In this document: positions 25,968 through 34,328 of the stretch, piece by piece | Layout of the letters: each line of letters begins with the position of its first letter | Numbering within the stretch: position 1 is the first letter of the stretch | Assembly (NCBI RefSeq): GCF_900104305.1 | Contig: NZ_FNJC01000001.1 | Location: 62,001-126,000 of the forward strand | Length of the DNA stretch: 64,000 nucleotides | Direction of reading: 5' to 3' | From: Filomicrobium insigne | Lineage (GTDB): Bacteria > Pseudomonadota > Alphaproteobacteria > Rhizobiales > Hyphomicrobiaceae | Notes under the pieces: generated by a model | What the model was told of the DNA's origin: nothing | The model's input: the letters and a program-made list of their open reading frames with translations, nothing else | The model's database searches: none | Translations under genes and position numbers: made by a program

Positions 25968-26546
25968 ATGAAGTTGTTTTACAGCCCTACCTCGCCATAC
26001 GCTCGCAAAGTGCTCGTGGTTGCACATGAGAAGGGGCTCGTGGATGCGTTCGAACTTGTGGAGGTCAATCCCTGGAAGGACCCGGAGGACCTGCTTGCGG
26101 TGTCGCCATTCTGCAAGGTTCCCACACTTGCGACGAAAGAAGATGGCGTCATCACTGAGAGCACGACCATATGCGAATATCTGGACAACATTAGTGCCGC
26201 GCCTTCGCTCGTTCAGCCGAACAGGCTGGAAGTCCTTACGCGCGCAGGAATAGCCCAAGGGCTGAAGGATGCCACAGTGGCATCGGTTCTGGAAGGGCGC
26301 CGTCCCGTTGAGTTCCAGTGGCATTCCTGGCTTGAAAGGCAGCGTAACGCTATCACCCGCGCCTTGCCCAGGGTACCAACTCCGCCGTCCGGCCGCTTCG
26401 ACCTGGGCGATATTGGCTTGGCCTGCGCGCTCGCCTATTTGGACTTGCGGCTGAAGGAGCTCGATTGGCGTAGCCTCCAGCCTGGTTTGGGGCCCTGGCT
26501 GGAAGAGGTTAGCACGCGTCCTTCGATGCTGGCGACGAAGGTTTAA
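25968..26546 (+). CDS. Glutathione S-transferase family protein
   Basis: A 192-residue cytoplasmic protein. The N-terminal thioredoxin fold starts MKLFYSPTSPYARKV with a Ser in the catalytic position, then CKVPTL with the cis-Pro and ITESTTICEYL with the glutathione-binding Glu-Ser pair. The helical C-terminal domain is short. Small GSTs of this kind are common in proteobacteria and the substrate is not evident. It is divergent from the multicopper oxidase and ends 4 bases before the stop of the convergent sigma54 activator gene. Confidence 0.88.
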   Translation: MKLFYSPTSPYARKVLVVAHEKGLVDAFELVEVNPWKDPEDLLAVSPFCKVPTLATKEDGVITESTTICEYLDNISAAPSLVQPNRLEVLTRAGIAQGLKDATVASVLEGRRPVEFQWHSWLERQRNAITRALPRVPTPPSGRFDLGDIGLACALAYLDLRLKELDWRSLQPGLGPWLEEVSTRPSMLATKV

Positions 26547-26550
26547 GCAC

Positions 26551-28491
26551 TTAGATCTTGAGCTGAAGCTTGCGCAGTTTCGAGTAGAGCGTTTGCGGAT
26601 TTATCTGGAGACGCTCGGCAGCGCCACCTGCGCCCGACACCCGCCCTTGGCTCGCCATAAGGGCACGTTCCAGATTGCTTCTTTCAAGCTCATCCAATTC
26701 CTGCGCCGTCAGTATCCGATCTTCATCGACAGATGTCGCTGCCTTGGCGGGCGCGCGCACCTCTTTCGGCGTATCTGTTCTTCCCGGAAGGTTGAGCTGC
26801 AATTTGCCCCGCGTCGACAAAATCGCGGCCCGCTCCATGACGTTCTGGAGTTCACGCGCATTACCCGGCCAATTGTAGCGTTGCAAGGCCTCCATGTCGG
26901 CGCGGGTCATACGTGGCTCAGATATATTCATTCGCCGGCAACTGACGCTCAGGAAGTTTTGAGCCAGCGTTGCTATATCTTCCGGCCGCTTCCGTAGCGG
27001 CTGGCACTCTATGGGAAACACATTGAGACGGAAGAACAGATCTTCGCGGAAGCGCCCCGCCAACACCTCCTTCTCAAGATCACGGTTCGTCGCGGCGATA
27101 ATGCGAACATCGACGCCGCGCGTGTGCTCCTCACCTACCCGTTCGAAATAGCCCTCCTGCAGCACGCGCAGGAGCTTCGACTGGAGGTCGATCGGGATCT
27201 CGCCCACCTCGTCGAGAAAGAGGGTTCCGCCATCGGCCAGTTCGAAGCGACCGACGCGGTCACGCAATGCGCCGGAGAACGCGCCTTTAACGTGCCCGAA
27301 GAATTCACTTTCAAACAGTTCACGTGGAATTGCCGCGCAGTTCACACGAATTAACGGACGGTTCTTCCGTGCTGACGCCTTATGAATCGCGACCGCGACC
27401 AGCTCCTTGCCCGTTCCGCTCTCCCCAGTGATCAGAACGTTGGCGTCCGTCGGCGCAACGACGTCGATCTGGCGAATGATGCGCATCGTACCAGCCGACG
27501 TCCCCAGAATTTCGTGGTGGTTCGAATGCGTGAGAATTTCTTCCTGCAGGTAGGCGTTTTCCTTTTCCAGCCGCTCACGCAGGGCAGCGTTCTCATCAAG
27601 CGCCTTCATGAGCTTATCTTCATTGCTCTTGCGTTCGGATATATCGCGAAAGATCACGACAGCGCCGATGGAGCGGCCATCCTGCATGAGCGGCGTCGAC
27701 GTGTATTCGATCCACAGGGGCTTGCCGTCCTTGCGCCAGAACACCTCGTCATCGACGCAGGTCACGACGCATTCCCTGAACGCATTGTAGATAGGGCAGC
27801 ATTCCACCGGATAACGCGAGCCGTCCGCATGCTTGGAGTGAACGACGTCGTGGATCTTGCGTCCGATCAGCTCTTCCGCAGTCCATCCCAACATTCTTTC
27901 AGCCGCTGGATTTACGAACGTCGTAATGCCGTTGTCGTCCACGCCATAGATGCCCTCACCCGCGGCGGACAGAATGAGCTGATTGCGCTGCTCGATTTCG
28001 CGAAAGATCCGCTCGGCTTTGCGCCACTCTTCCAGACCACGACGAATTGTGACGTTGGCTTCGTTATCCACCGCACGCCGCTGCATGGCGTCGAGATCAT
28101 GAATTTTGAGGATCAGCACGGCGCCCCTGCCTGTTCCGCAGGCCACAAACTCGTGCTCCACCGACTTCGGCGCATCCTCTTCTGCCTTTGCGACGAGGTC
28201 TCGCGAAATCGTATGGCCCTTTACCATCGCCGCTTCCGAGGCCACGTGCAGCTCGCCGAAGGAGTCCGGGTAAAGGTCGCTTACTCTCGTCGTCAGGAGT
28301 TCAGCGCGTGTCAGCCCAAAAAAGCGGCAGGCAGCCTCGTTGGCACGCAGAACTGCATTCTCCAACGGGAAGATGATTAATTGTGCCTGGGGTGATGCTT
28401 CAAACCCCGTAAGAAGCAGCCGCGCCGCGGGATCGTCAGCCAAACCCGGAGAAGCTTCCGCTCCGAGGATATCGGTTGGGATTACATTCAT
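26551..28491 (-). CDS. Sigma54-dependent activator with two PAS domains
   Basis: A 646-residue bacterial enhancer-binding protein. It has PAS domains at about residues 22-130 and 170-285, a coiled-coil linker (about 290-330), and the AAA+ domain with Walker A GESGTGKE (356-363) and Walker B LFLDEVGE (424-431). A Fis-type HTH is at the C-terminus ([27 protein letters not shown]). The sigma54-contact loop reads GAFSGA (403-408) instead of the usual GAFTGA. There is no receiver domain, so control is by a ligand or redox signal sensed in the PAS domains. The ATG at 28491 has AGGGGG 8 bases ahead. It is divergent from the cyanate operon with its sigma54 promoter, and is very probably its activator. 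Confidence 0.92.
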   Translation of the reverse strand: MNVIPTDILGAEASPGLADDPAARLLLTGFEASPQAQLIIFPLENAVLRANEAACRFFGLTRAELLTTRVSDLYPDSFGELHVASEAAMVKGHTISRDLVAKAEEDAPKSVEHEFVACGTGRGAVLILKIHDLDAMQRRAVDNEANVTIRRGLEEWRKAERIFREIEQRNQLILSAAGEGIYGVDDNGITTFVNPAAERMLGWTAEELIGRKIHDVVHSKHADGSRYPVECCPIYNAFRECVVTCVDDEVFWRKDGKPLWIEYTSTPLMQDGRSIGAVVIFRDISERKSNEDKLMKALDENAALRERLEKENAYLQEEILTHSNHHEILGTSAGTMRIIRQIDVVAPTDANVLITGESGTGKELVAVAIHKASARKNRPLIRVNCAAIPRELFESEFFGHVKGAFSGALRDRVGRFELADGGTLFLDEVGEIPIDLQSKLLRVLQEGYFERVGEEHTRGVDVRIIAATNRDLEKEVLAGRFREDLFFRLNVFPIECQPLRKRPEDIATLAQNFLSVSCRRMNISEPRMTRADMEALQRYNWPGNARELQNVMERAAILSTRGKLQLNLPGRTDTPKEVRAPAKAATSVDEDRILTAQELDELERSNLERALMASQGRVSGAGGAAERLQINPQTLYSKLRKLQLKI

Positions 28492-28536
28492 GACAAAGCC
28501 CCCTGCCGAAGAGCATAAAACTCGATTTCTATTTTT

Positions 28537-28580
28537 TAAATTCATAATTTGATTTTGAAAACTGATAATTTATGAATTTA
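28537..28580. promoter_or_regulatory. Long inverted repeat, candidate enhancer site for the sigma54 activator
   Basis: Two perfect 11-bp arms, TAAATTCATAA (28537-28547) and TTATGAATTTA (28570-28580), are separated by 22 bases, so that arm centres are 33 bp or about three helical turns apart. The pair lies about 100-145 bp upstream of the transcription start predicted from the sigma54 promoter, the usual place for an enhancer site. Binding by the adjacent regulator is inferred. Confidence 0.55.
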
Positions 28581-28655
28581 GATAACACCCATCCGCACCC
28601 TGCGGCCTCCACCCATCATACTGATTTCAAATGTAATTTTTCTCATCTCGAGTTT

Positions 28656-28671
28656 TGGCACACGTCTTGCT
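28656..28671 (+). promoter_or_regulatory. Sigma54 (-24/-12) promoter of the cyanate operon
   Basis: TGGCAC-N5-TTGCT matches the sigma54 consensus (TGGCAC-N5-TTGCA/T) with the GG and GC at the required spacing. Transcription would begin near 28682, about 50 bases before the first gene. No comparable sigma70 site is seen. The divergent activator gene makes a chance match unlikely. Confidence 0.85.
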
Positions 28672-28732
28672 GAGAGGTTAACCAGTTTCGGAGGTCGGAT
28701 CCCCGACGAACAGCAACGATGGAGTGTCGTCC

Positions 28733-30126
28733 ATGACAACAAAGAGCCTAGGCAATCCCTACGATCCAACCTGGATCTACGTCACGGCAAAGGTTGTAGT
28801 TGTTCTGAATGTGGGACCTCGGGTCATCATCATGACAGTGCCGCCAACGCGAGCGCTCCTCAAAACAACGAAGAAGCTCTTGAGCGCGCCATCGAAAGCG
28901 CTGTCGTCCGCTCCGTCTTCGGTCACAACGAACTATCACGCCGATCCTTCGCCGGCCTGCTCGGCGGTTCCGCTCTCGCAGCTGCGATCGCAGCCGTGTT
29001 TCCCATGGACGCTGCGAAGGCTGCCATTCTCGATGAACTTGGCAAACCGGAAAAGGCGAAACTCAAGGTCGGCTTTGTTCCCATCACCTGTGCGACGCCG
29101 ATCATCATGGCTAAACCACTTGGGTTCTATGAGAAGTATGGCCTCGATGTTGATGTGATCAAGACGGCGGGCTGGGCCGTTGCCAGAGACAAGTCTCTCA
29201 ACGGCGAATACGACGCCTCTCACATGCTGACGCCTATGCCGCTCGCCATCACCATGGGTGCGGGTTCCACAGCGACGCCTTTCATCATGCCGGCAGTTGA
29301 GAACATCAACGGGCAGGCGATCGTCCTGCACAACGATCACAAAGACAAGAACGACCCGAAACAATGGAAGGGCTTCAAGTTTGGGGTTCCGTTCGAGTAC
29401 TCGATGCACAACTTCCTGCTGCGCTACTACGTGGCCGAAGCAGGTCTCGATCCCGACAAGGATATTCAGATCCGTGTCGTTCCGCCGCCCGAAATGGTGG
29501 CCAACCTGCGCGCCGGCAATCTCGACGGCTACCTCTCGCCCGACCCATTCAATCAGCGCGCGGTTTGGGAAAAAGTTGGCTTCATCCATATTCTCACGAA
29601 GGAAATCTGGGACGGACATCCTTGCTGCGCTTTCGCTTGCTCGCAGGAATTCGCGACGAAGCTACCCAACACCTACGGCAACCTGTTGAAGGCCCTGGTC
29701 GACGCTACGCAGTACGCCAGCAACAAGGATAATCGCAAAGAAATTTCGACTGCGATCGCTCCCGCGAACTATCTCAATCAGCCCGTGCCCGTCATCGAGC
29801 AGGTCATGACCGGCCGCTACGCTGACGGTCTCGGCAATGTCAAAAACGTCCCCGATCGCATCGATTTCGATCCGTTCCCGTGGCACTCCATGGGCGTGTG
29901 GATCCTCACCCAGATGAAGCGTTGGGGCTATATCGAAGGCGATGTCGACTACAAGAAGATCGCAGAGCAGGTCTATCTGACGGCCGACTGCGGCAAGCTC
30001 ATGAAGGATCTCGGGATGCCTGTGCCCGACAAGACCTACGAGAGCTACACGATCATGGGCAAGACGTTCGATCCTGAAAAGCCGGAAGAGTATGTCGCCA
30101 GCTTCCCGATCAAGCGCGGGGTCTGA
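28733..30126 (+). CDS. Nitrate/cyanate-type ABC transporter substrate-binding protein, with an apparent frameshift near the start
   Basis: A CmpA/NrtA-class periplasmic binding protein, about 464 residues if repaired. Translation from the ATG at 28733 gives MTTKSLGNPYDP, then leaves the family frame. The frame one base back continues with LDLRHGKGCSCSEC, a His/Ala-rich linker, a twin-arginine signal (LSRRSFAGLLGG, residue about 70) and the whole binding domain (VGFVPITCATPIIMA, DPFNQRAVWEKVGF). One extra base, most simply an A in CCAACC at 28766-28771, restores one frame. The downstream frame has no ATG, GTG or TTG before the GTG at 28996, which lies after the signal. Sequencing error, a recent mutation or a natural frameshift are all possible. 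The rest of the gene shows no decay. It is the first gene of the sigma54-controlled operon. Confidence 0.85.
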
Positions 30127-30130
30127 TGCC

Positions 30131-30961
30131 ATGGCGATCGCAGACAACTTAAAGGCCGTGCTGCTTTCCGTTCTGATGCTCGTCGCTACGCTCGGCATTT
30201 GGGAACTTGCGACGCCGAACTCACAATCTTCGGGAGAGCTTTCCGAATACGAACTTATGACCGGTGGCGGGGGGCAGCAGGCGCGCGTCCCTCCGCCTTC
30301 GGCGGTGATCGAGAAAGCTGTCTCCGAACTGTCGAAGCCGTTTTACGACAACGGCCCAAACGACAAAGGCATTGGTATCCAGATTGGGTATTCACTCTAC
30401 CGCGTGCTGACCGGCTACTTCCTGGCGGCACTCGTGGCAATCCCGATCGGGTTTCTGATCGGGATGTCGCCCCTGATGTACAAGGCGCTCGATCCATTCA
30501 TCCAAGTGCTGCGGCCTATCTCACCCTTGGCTTGGATGCCTCTCGCCCTGTTCATCATTCAGGACAGCCAGGCCTCAGCCATTTTCGTAATCTTCATCTG
30601 TTCGATCTGGCCGATGCTCATCAATACAGCGTTCGGCGTGGCGGGTGTGCGCAAGGACTGGGTGAACGTCGCGCGGACACATCAGCTTTCACCTCTCAAG
30701 ACCGCCTTTCTCGTCATTTTGCCGGCGGCAGCTCCGACGATCGTGACCGGCATGCGGATTTCAATCGGCATCGCTTGGCTCGTCATCGTCGCGGCGGAGA
30801 TGCTCGTGGGCGGTACAGGCATTGGCTACTACGTCTGGAATGAGTGGAACAACCTCGACCTGACGAGCGTGATCTTTTCGATCCTGATGATCGGGGTCGT
30901 AGGCATGCTCTTAGACGCCGCCTTCGGGCAACTTCAGAAGGCCGTGCGGTTCCAAGAATAA
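30131..30961 (+). CDS. ABC transporter permease (nitrate/cyanate type)
   Basis: A 276-residue inner-membrane protein of the NrtB/CmpB/SsuC class. A first hydrophobic helix (VLLSVLMLVATLGIWELA) and a periplasmic segment precede the core permease domain, which has five or six membrane segments. The inner loop carries the EAA-like motif for the ATPase contact (AFGVAGVRKDWVNVARTHQLSP). The start ATG at 30131 is 4 bases after the stop of the binding-protein gene. A longer frame from 30092 would overlap that gene. With the flanking genes it completes a three-part importer. Confidence 0.9.
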   Translation: MAIADNLKAVLLSVLMLVATLGIWELATPNSQSSGELSEYELMTGGGGQQARVPPPSAVIEKAVSELSKPFYDNGPNDKGIGIQIGYSLYRVLTGYFLAALVAIPIGFLIGMSPLMYKALDPFIQVLRPISPLAWMPLALFIIQDSQASAIFVIFICSIWPMLINTAFGVAGVRKDWVNVARTHQLSPLKTAFLVILPAAAPTIVTGMRISIGIAWLVIVAAEMLVGGTGIGYYVWNEWNNLDLTSVIFSILMIGVVGMLLDAAFGQLQKAVRFQE

Positions 30962-30992
30962 ATCGGCCGGACGAACGAAAAGGATAAGCTTC

Positions 30993-31904
30993 ATGAGCAG
31001 GTCATTCATAGAAGTCTCCCAACTCGCCAAACGTTTTCCGGGCCCCAAAGACGGCCAGCCCCTAACGGTTTTCGAGAACGCAGACTTCACTATCAAGCGC
31101 GGCGAGTTTGTCTGCATCATCGGCCACTCCGGCTGCGGCAAGTCCACGATCATGAACATCCTCGCCGGGCTCGATGAGCCCACCGAGGGCGGCATCATCA
31201 TGGATGGCAAGGAGATTTCCGGACCGAGCCTGGAACGCGGCGTCGTGTTTCAGAACTATTCACTCCTGCCGTGGCTTTCAGCACTTAAGAACGTCATGTT
31301 CGGCGTTCGTGCACGGCATCCTCAGTGGACACGCGCACAGGTCTACGAGCATTCGCAAAAGTTTTTGGGGCTCGTGGGGCTGACTGGGGGAGCCGAGCAC
31401 CGCAAACCGGCTCAGCTCTCCGGCGGCATGCGGCAGCGTGTTTCGATTGCGCGAGCGTTTGCTATCCAGCCGAAACTGTTGCTGCTTGACGAACCGTTCG
31501 GTGCGCTCGATGCGCTTACGCGCGGCACGATCCAAGACGAGTTGACCCGCATCTGGTCCAGCTCCGAGCAAACCGTCTTCATGATCACGCACGACGTCGA
31601 TGAAGCCATCCTTCTCGCCGACCGTATTCTTCTCATGACCAACGGGCCCTACGCGCGCATCGCCGAAAGCGTGGTGGTTGATATTCCGCGGCCGCGGCAA
31701 CGCGGAGAGATCATTCATGATCCCGGTTACTACAAGATCCGCAACCACCTCGTGGATTTCCTGACCAATCGGTCCAAGAAGCTCTCGGGCTCACAGTCCG
31801 ATGGTTCAACGAATAGCCCGATCACTGTCCGGCCCGCTTTGGATGAGGTCCAGTCCGACGGCCGCCCTACTTCGCCGCGCCCGCTGGTGTCGGTCGCGGT
31901 TTAA
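30993..31904 (+). CDS. ABC transporter ATP-binding protein (nitrate/cyanate type)
   Basis: A 303-residue ATPase driving the importer. Walker A GHSGCGKST (about residue 47), the Q-loop in VFQNYSLLPWL, the signature LSGGMRQRVSIARA, Walker B LLLLDEPFGALD and the switch His in MITHDVDEA are all intact. Beyond the catalytic domain (ending around residue 260) is a Ser/Pro-rich tail of about 40 residues with no known fold. It belongs to the NrtD/CmpD/TauB group. The next gene, cyanase, follows after 38 bases. Confidence 0.93.
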   Translation: MSRSFIEVSQLAKRFPGPKDGQPLTVFENADFTIKRGEFVCIIGHSGCGKSTIMNILAGLDEPTEGGIIMDGKEISGPSLERGVVFQNYSLLPWLSALKNVMFGVRARHPQWTRAQVYEHSQKFLGLVGLTGGAEHRKPAQLSGGMRQRVSIARAFAIQPKLLLLDEPFGALDALTRGTIQDELTRIWSSSEQTVFMITHDVDEAILLADRILLMTNGPYARIAESVVVDIPRPRQRGEIIHDPGYYKIRNHLVDFLTNRSKKLSGSQSDGSTNSPITVRPALDEVQSDGRPTSPRPLVSVAV

Positions 31905-31942
31905 GCGCTCCCCAAGATCAACAACCGTCGAGGAAAACGACA

Positions 31943-32383
31943 ATGAATAAAGCCGAAGTCACCGAAATGATTCTGGCGAAGAAGAAGCAAACTGGCATCA
32001 CCTGGGCCAGCATGGCTGAAGCGATCGGCATGTCCGAAGTGTTCACGACTTCCGCGTGCCTTGGCATGAACTCTATGCCGCGTGACAAAGCCGATAAACT
32101 CGCCACCCATCTCGGCCTTCCGCAAGAGGCTGGTCCCGTCCTCGCGGAATTTCCGACGAAGATGTTCGAGCAGTCCATTCCGACAGATCCGTGCATTTAT
32201 CGTCTGTACGAAATCGTCGGCGTCTACGGTCAGACACTTAAAGAACTCATCCAGGAGAAGGGTGGCGACGGGATCATGAGCGCGATCGACTTTGAGATGT
32301 ATGTCGAGAAAATCCCTGATCCGAAGGGTGACCGCATCGAGATCAAGATGAGCGGCAAATTCCTGCCCTACAAGAATTGGTAA
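31943..32383 (+). CDS. cynS: Cyanase (cyanate hydratase)
   Basis: A 146-residue enzyme that converts cyanate and bicarbonate to ammonia and two CO2 (via carbamate), giving nitrogen and detoxifying cyanate. The N-terminal HTH-like domain is followed by the catalytic domain with PCIYRLYEIVGVYG and EKGGDGIMSAIDFEMY. Arg87, Glu90 and Ser113 correspond to the E. coli catalytic residues Arg96, Glu99 and Ser122. It would form the usual decamer. It sits directly behind the ABC importer genes, which assigns cyanate as the likely transported anion. No carbonic anhydrase gene (cynT) is next to it. Confidence 0.97.
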   Translation: MNKAEVTEMILAKKKQTGITWASMAEAIGMSEVFTTSACLGMNSMPRDKADKLATHLGLPQEAGPVLAEFPTKMFEQSIPTDPCIYRLYEIVGVYGQTLKELIQEKGGDGIMSAIDFEMYVEKIPDPKGDRIEIKMSGKFLPYKNW

Positions 32384-32406
32384 GTTCCTAATCACGTTAG
32401 AAACGA

Positions 32407-32438
32407 GGGGAGCGGGTTCTGTCTCGCTCTCTTTTTTT
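32407..32438 (+). terminator. Probable terminator after cynS
   Basis: A stem GAGCG (32410-32414) with CGCTC (32425-32429), which can be lengthened by two or three pairs including G-U, is followed by a run of seven T. It lies 25-55 bases after the cynS stop and before the DUF1348 gene. Confidence 0.7.
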
Positions 32439-32491
32439 GCCTAATTGCCTTTGATGCTCACTTTCTATCGCCCGAATTTAGGATGCACGTC

Positions 32492-32953
32492 ATGCGACCT
32501 CCCTTGCCTCCCTTCACCGCTGAAACCGCGGCTCAAAAAGTCCGAATGGCCGAAGATGCGTGGAACACGCGAGATCCCGAGAAAGTCTCGCTCGCCTACA
32601 CGCCAGACACCGTTTGGCGCAATCGTGCTGAATTCATCAAAGGACGCGAAGCCGTTCAGGCGTTCCTGACGCGCAAGTGGGCCCGCGAACTCGAATACCG
32701 GCTGATCAAGGAGCTCTGGGCGTTCGACGGAAACCGGATTGCTGTGCGCTTCGCATATGAGTGGCGTGACGATTCAGGGCAGTGGTACCGCGCTTATGGC
32801 AACGAGAATTGGGAGTTTAGTGACGACGGCCTGATGGCGCGCCGCATCGCGAGCATCAACGATCTCCCGATCGCTGAAAGCGAGCGCAAATATCACTGGC
32901 CACAGGGCCGCCGGCCAGACGATCATCCGAGTCTCAGCGATCTCGGCCTTTAA
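32492..32953 (+). CDS. DUF1348 (nuclear transport factor 2-like) protein
   Basis: A 153-residue SnoaL/NTF2-fold protein of the DUF1348 family. Hallmarks are the N-terminal [43 protein letters not shown], the conserved [19 protein letters not shown] and the end [18 protein letters not shown]. The members form a cone-shaped barrel with a small-molecule pocket; no defined reaction is known to me. AGGA lies 8 bases before the ATG at 32492; an ATG at 32483 is also possible. It lies behind the cynS terminator, so co-expression with cyanase is uncertain. Confidence 0.88.
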   Translation: MRPPLPPFTAETAAQKVRMAEDAWNTRDPEKVSLAYTPDTVWRNRAEFIKGREAVQAFLTRKWARELEYRLIKELWAFDGNRIAVRFAYEWRDDSGQWYRAYGNENWEFSDDGLMARRIASINDLPIAESERKYHWPQGRRPDDHPSLSDLGL

Positions 32954-32966
32954 TTAAGTAAGCGCT

Positions 32967-32994
32967 CCGCGGCAGATGCCTCCTGCTGCCGCGG
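32967..32994. terminator. Hairpin between convergent genes
   Basis: CCGCGGCAG (32967-32975) and CTGCCGCGG (32986-32994) form a perfect 9-bp stem with a 10-base loop. It stands between the stops of the DUF1348 gene and the convergent gene at 33005. No T-run follows, so it may work as a 3'-end stabilising hairpin or a weak bidirectional terminator. Confidence 0.5.
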
Positions 32995-33004
32995 TTCCGG
33001 CCGC

Positions 33005-33880
33005 TTATCGCAGAGGGTGGCGATAGGTTTCCACGCGGGCAAGCCAGCCACGCTGCCATCTCTTGTCGGGTGGATTGTTGGAGATCCGGCGCTTCAAAGC
33101 AAAGCGGGCGGCATCTGCAAATTCGGCGAGCACCTGCTTAGGATCTTCCGACGTCCCATTCATTGCAAGGAGGACGTCTTTCAAACCCCAGCCTTCGGGT
33201 TCACCGGTGCGCCGATTGGGAAACGTCTCTTTATCGCTGATGCCTTCGCCCTTGAAATTTATGTAGTCGATCAGCGGGTAGAGATCCTGTGAAACTCCGA
33301 CAAGCCTATAGAACTGACGGCGCACGTGAAGGCGGTCGTCCGCATTCGGCAGGCTGTCCAAAATCTTCGGGAGCGCTGCCTTCGTACGCTGCGCAAGATA
33401 CTGGACTTGTAGATCCACGGTCTCCAGGAGGAACCTGCGCAGGCTCGTCATTTTCGGCGAGTAGAACTCGCGGCGGAATTCCTGCTGCGTCTTCCAAGGA
33501 CAGGGTGGCACAGGCGAAACGTCCAGCCACGCCGGCGGCTTCGCTCCACGGCTGCGCAAGAACTCCAGCATCGCTGGAAAGCTCTCCCTGAACCGCGTAT
33601 CAAGCCCCTCGGAAAACCAGATGAAATGGCCGATGCCGAGAGAGGCAAAATCCTCGGTCGTGTTCCAGGCGGTGATCGCCTCACGATCCCCACCGGATTC
33701 ATTCAGCCAAACCTTCTGGCCGACCTTTTCCGCCAGATCCTGCGAAATCTCGATTGATCGCATGGGCGCCGCCACCAACTTTGGCTCTTCGACGAGAACT
33801 GGAGGCGTCTCCGTGGCAAACGCCGGAGACGTCAATACCAGAATTATACCGGAAGCAACAAAGGGGTTCAGTCGCAGCAC
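33005..33880 (-). CDS. Exported protein of unknown function
   Basis: A protein of about 291 residues with a signal peptide (LRLNPFVASGIILVLTSPAFA) if translation starts at the GTG at about 33880, which has AAGGA 6 bases ahead. The mature part has a conserved-looking motif VWLNESGGDREAITAWNTTEDFASLGIGHFIWF-SEG, followed by a helical region rich in Arg and Leu (RRFLLETVDLQVQYLAQRTKAAL) and LYPLIDYINFKGEG. The Glu and the GIGHFIWF segment resemble lysozyme-like active sites, but this is only an impression. A longer frame up to 33955 exists and my reading of the bases there is uncertain by one. The periplasm is the likely location. Confidence 0.65.
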   Translation of the reverse strand: MLRLNPFVASGIILVLTSPAFATETPPVLVEEPKLVAAPMRSIEISQDLAEKVGQKVWLNESGGDREAITAWNTTEDFASLGIGHFIWFSEGLDTRFRESFPAMLEFLRSRGAKPPAWLDVSPVPPCPWKTQQEFRREFYSPKMTSLRRFLLETVDLQVQYLAQRTKAALPKILDSLPNADDRLHVRRQFYRLVGVSQDLYPLIDYINFKGEGISDKETFPNRRTGEPEGWGLKDVLLAMNGTSEDPKQVLAEFADAARFALKRRISNNPPDKRWQRGWLARVETYRHPLR

Positions 33881-34154
33881 GTTTTGTCCTTCGTGTTCCC
33901 CGTGCTCGTTAGGCCAACGCTCGATCATGCTGAAATGCATGGTAGCCCGCGGCACGCATCCTCTTTTACCCTATGCCGGAACAGAACGGCGGCAGTGTGA
34001 TCATGCACAGGAGGCCGAAATCTGCGGCCTAGATGTTGGCGCAAAGGGGTAAAAGTTCGGTTTGTGAGGGGGAATATCGGTCGGAACTGGCGGCGCTCAA
34101 AACGAGCAAAGTTCATCGCCGTCCAACCCTGATAATTTGCGTGGAAAGACAAAG

Positions 34155-34228
34155 TGGCTGGGGAACCTGGATTCGAACCAGGACTAACGGAGTCAGAGTC
34201 CGTGGGTCTACCGTTAACCTATTCCCCA
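34155..34228 (-). tRNA. tRNA-Gln (anticodon CUG)
   Basis: A complete cloverleaf of 74 bases. The acceptor stem TGGGGAA pairs with TTCCCCA and is followed by discriminator G and an encoded CCA. The T arm is CTGGTTCGAATCCAG. The anticodon stem ACGGA/TCCGT encloses the loop CTCTGAC with anticodon CTG, which reads CAG. The D arm carries the AGGTTAACGGT-type loop. It stands alone between two genes for exported proteins. Confidence 0.95.
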
Positions 34229-34328
34229 ACGGCGCCAGAAACGGCGCTTCGCAATGGAGCGAGGCATATAACAATTCCGGACGCGGGGCGCAACCAGCGG
34301 CGTGCGGAGAATGCACTATCCCTTCGCG

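Noticed and set aside
27382-28380. 332-residue frame opposite the sigma54 activator
   Set aside because: Antisense shadow of a multi-domain protein with intact motifs.
28724-29158. Separate 144-residue protein starting with the binding-protein start codon
   Set aside because: Only its first 12 residues fit the family; the rest is the wrong frame of a conserved gene, so a frameshift explains it better.
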